Below the pieces are notes generated by a model, which did not search any database, was not told the origin of the DNA, and saw only the letters and a list, made by a program, of their open reading frames with translations. A stretch of 64,000 nucleotides of DNA, taken from NCBI RefSeq assembly GCF_042453785.1, contig NC_091661.1, forward strand, positions 29,689,501 to 29,753,500, written 5' to 3'. This document shows positions 61,301 through 64,000 of the stretch, one piece after another. Every line of letters starts with the position of its first letter. Within the stretch, counting starts at the first letter, position 1. The position numbers were made by a program, and so were the translations under genes. The DNA comes from Malus domestica (Eukaryota; Streptophyta; Magnoliopsida; Rosales; Rosaceae).

Positions 61301-63112
61301 TGGGTATGCTCTCCAGTGCGAGAGGATAAACTAATTGCTCTTTAGTGTGAGAGGGTAAACCAATTCCCCGACACCCATATGGGTCTACTCTCCAGTGCGA
61401 GAGGATAAACTAATTGCTCTCCAGTGCGAGAGGGTAAACTAATTCCCCGACACCCATATGGGTTTACTCTCCAGTGCGAGATGATAAATCAATTGCTCTC
61501 TAGTGCGAGAGGGTAAACCAATCCCCGACACCCATATGGGTCTGCTCTCCATTACGAGAGGATAAACTAATTGCTCTCCAGTGCGAGAGGTAAACTAATT
61601 CCCCGACACCCATATGGGTATGCTCTCCAATGCGAGATGATAAACTAATTGCTCTCCAGTGCGAGAGGGTAAACTAATTCCCCGACACCTATATGAGTCT
61701 GCTATCCAATGCAAGAGGATAAACTAATTGCTCTCCAGTGTGAGAGGGTAAACTAATTCCCCGACACCCATATGGGTTTGCTCTCCAGTGCAAGAAGGCT
61801 ACATAGTTCAAAAGATCGAATGCTTGAAGATCAACTAAGCAACAAATGGTTAGGGGGCAGCAGCCACTTTTACACTTAACAGTTCACTCATCCGACACTT
61901 TATCTTCAGCAACTCCGATCTTAGTAGCTTCATCCGTGACTGCTCCATCTATGGTAGTTGAAAAATCAAACTCAAGCATTTTCAGCAGGCAGCCCAGACA
62001 TGGCAGCCCAAACAATTGCCCATTCCACGCGACTTCCTCGGCCTATGTCAGATCAATCCTTGGCTTCAATCAAGCCGAGCTGCTTAAGCAATGGCCTCTG
62101 CCACATCACCTCCTTGGTCCATGCCAAGTCGACTCCTAGCCCCGGCCAGTTGACGTGTCGCACCACCCCGACGACTGCCCCGTGGCAGCATCACCCAAAA
62201 AGAAGACAAGAAGAATTAAGTTTTTATTAGTGCAGCACGGAGAAGACGAAGAAAGCAACGAAATACGATCCTTTGCATGTGCAAGATGTAGAAGATTGCT
62301 AGAAGATGGGGAACAAATATCCTCTAAGCTCTCTCTTTCTCTTTTGTAGGGTAGAATAAATCACTATCCGAAGTTGATTTAATAACCCACTTAAGGTGGA
62401 CTTAAATAGGCTTTGAGAGAAATTTATTTCCCTTTCCTAGAAGGATCTAATTTCATATTAAAGAGAGAATCTACATCAAAACAGGAAGCAGTCCTAAGTT
62501 TCCTAGAGCAAGAAGATCTCTACACCTGCTGCACTTTCCTACGAGTAGCTTAGCAGGTGTGGGGGCATTTGTGGAGCAAAAAATAATCACAAAGCGACAC
62601 GCGGATTTTTGGGTGAAGATGACAAATTTACCCTCGAGGCATACCGGGTCTCCTACACGCGAGCAGTGGAGAATCATCCATCAACCAAATCAGGAGTACC
62701 CAAAATAGGTAACAAGTTCAAATTTGTCTCATCTATCCTCATTCCATAACCTCCAAAAACCTCCCAAAACATTTATTTTATTATGATAATTAGCCATTAA
62801 TATATTTATACCTAATTAATATATTAATTGGTAATTGAATCACCAAATAACACCCCAAAACACACTTAAAGGCCGGCCACACCCCATTCCCTATATATAT
62901 GACCCTATTTCTTCTAAAAAGCTAAGTGGATACTCTTGCAAAACTCCCAAAAATCCTCTAAACATTTTTTCTCTCTAAATTCTAACTTCAGCATCGGAGG
63001 TTCTTTGGCCAAAGCTCCCCGCCCGTGAGGTTCCTGGCCTTGACCAAAGGTGTTGATTGTTTTGTAGGTACAATTTTGTCAAAGAAGGAGAAGGCGAAAA
63101 TTTGCATCCACA
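58304..63112 (+). mobile_element. Gypsy-like LTR retrotransposon, gag only (LARD-like), broken
   Basis: Long terminal repeats match at 58304-58794 and 62570-63112 (about 95% alike by eye, starting from CTCGAGGCATACCGGG). The outer ~65 bp of the 5' repeat is not recognisable. Both repeats hold CCCTATATATAT, a promoter-like TATA. A primer-binding-site-like stretch (TTGGTGCTTTCATTAAGAG) follows the 5' repeat, and a purine-rich tract (GTGTGGGGGCA) precedes the 3' one. The interior encodes a gag-like region (about 58,960-61,020) with the retrotransposon gag landmark DPDRHLKHYR. A Pro/Gln-rich low-complexity stretch lies early in it, and a tandem array follows. No protease, reverse transcriptase or integrase is seen, so it was mobilised by others. 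The coding region is broken several times. The age is moderate, judged from the LTR match. Confidence 0.85.
61240..61800 (+). repeat. 78-79-bp tandem array inside the gag-only LTR element
   Basis: GACACCCATATGGGT-type landmarks fall at 61291, 61370, 61449, 61527, 61605, 61684 and 61763, spacing 78-79 bp. Each unit holds two half-repeats (CTCTCCAGTGCGAGAGGATA and CTCTCCAGTGCGAGAGGGTA) and one palindromic CCCATATGGG. CTCTCCAGTGCGAGAG can also fold on itself. The array lies between gag and the 3' LTR. Confidence 0.9.
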
Positions 63113-63467
63113 ACGGAGAGTCCTACTTAAAGATAGTCTTCTTAATATTTCTCATGTAATATAACACATGTTTTCCTAATTTCTTGGCAATTACTGGTAT
63201 TTGAAAGAAAATATTGAAAAGTAAAACGTAGACCGGCTTCTGTCAATTGAAGACTACATTACTGGAAGTCTGGAAGACCATAACACATCATATGCAACTT
63301 ATTTCTTGTTCAAAGTTCTATACTAGAAAAGATACAATACTGAGTATTAATCTTTAATTTCTTTTAAAACAACAAGGTGGTGTTATTATTTTGTGTAAAC
63401 AACGTTGTTGATAACTTGATATGTTCCGTTTTTAGGGTATATTCATAAATATCCGTATCATAATTTG

Positions 63468-63762
63468 AGATAACTTCATTTTACTGCCTCAACTTTCATG
63501 AAAATCGTATTTTACTACACTCACTTTTTTCGTCTCACTCTCATACTTAAAGTTTGTTTTTTCTCCACTTAATACTTCCGGTAGTCTTCCTGTTAATATC
63601 CTTTGTTAACCGATGACATGGCATAATTTTGATCCACCAAATATGTGCCCGGTGGAATTTGAAATTAAATAAACTTAAAAGTATGAAAGTGAGACCCAAA
63701 AAAAAAAAGTGAACAAAATACGATTTTCACAAAACTTCATGGTATTAAAGGGGAAGTTATCC
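63468..63762. mobile_element. Fold-back element with ~55-bp inverted ends
   Basis: The left arm (GAGATAACTTCATTTTACTG, GAAAATCGTATTTTACTAC) pairs with the right arm (CAAAATACGATTTTCAC, GGGGAAGTTATCC). 295 bp, AT-rich, no coding sequence. A target duplication is not clear. Probably a Mutator-type MITE. Confidence 0.6.
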
Positions 63763-64000
63763 AATAATTGAAGTAATATAATAATACAACGGGAATGTGT
63801 TTCAGATACATAAAAATTAGTTCAAATATATAAAGAAAAATTACTTCCACATAATATGGAATGTTCTCCTCCGCGGTTTGCGGAGTCAAATCTTTATTTT
63901 TAACCAATGATTAATTAGAGATTGTTGTTGTTAGGTATCAACCGACTAAGATATCACTTTAGACTTTTAAGTCTGAATTCTCCTTTTTTACCTACAAATT
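63763..64000. other. Window end, nothing recognised
   Basis: AT-rich sequence without genes or clear repeats up to the window edge. Confidence 0.5.

Noticed and set aside
61240-61800. Regular array resembling CRISPR spacing
   Set aside because: Units are whole tandem repeats without unique spacers, and lie inside a plant LTR element.

Overview
The window is nuclear DNA of a flowering plant, a eudicot. Genes are sparse and intron-rich with GT/AG splice sites, the spaces between them are AT-rich, and MITEs, Mutator-like fold-back elements, SINEs and LTR elements are common. The protein families and repeat types fit a rosid; an apple- or pear-like Rosaceae genome is my best guess. That guess rests on recognising the repeats and gene set, not on a search.

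Layout. 1-3.3 kb: last exons of an NT-C2/coiled-coil protein (+). 3.9-9.4 kb: the meiotic crossover gene SHOC1 (-), recognisable throughout but broken by frame changes and a stop. 10.6-13.1 kb: an LTI65/RD29B-like cold- and ABA-response gene (+) with three evenly spaced ACGT boxes upstream. 13.4-14.7 kb: a small LTR element with matching target duplications. 16.2-17.7 kb: a P-class PPR gene (+). 21.7-26.8 kb: two HMA-domain genes (-), one with a lysine-rich tail and one with a CaaX box. 28.5-33.6 kb: a threefold tandem duplication of a ~1.37-kb unit, with later transposon insertions. 33.9-41.7 kb: two tandem GT90 (POGLUT-like) glycosyltransferase genes (+). 42.3-43.1 kb: an actin-depolymerizing factor (-). 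43.6-46.2 kb: a five-knuckle CCHC protein (-). 50.0-52.3 kb: a beta-tubulin (+). 55.0-55.8 kb: a PAR1-type secreted protein (-). 58.3-63.1 kb: a gag-only, Gypsy-like LTR element carrying a 78-79-bp tandem array.

The genes do not form an operon or pathway. Their order does look ancestral. From memory, the coiled-coil gene, SHOC1, LTI65/RD29B, ADF, CCHC knuckle and PAR1 genes follow Arabidopsis At5g52280-At5g52390, and the GT90 plus beta-tubulin pair recalls At5g23850-At5g23860.

I found no clearly new molecular system. The observations most worth following are the decayed SHOC1 locus, the 20-bp-spaced ABRE triplet, two Mutator-like elements sharing the same 9-bp target, and the triplicated block whose later insertions give a relative clock.
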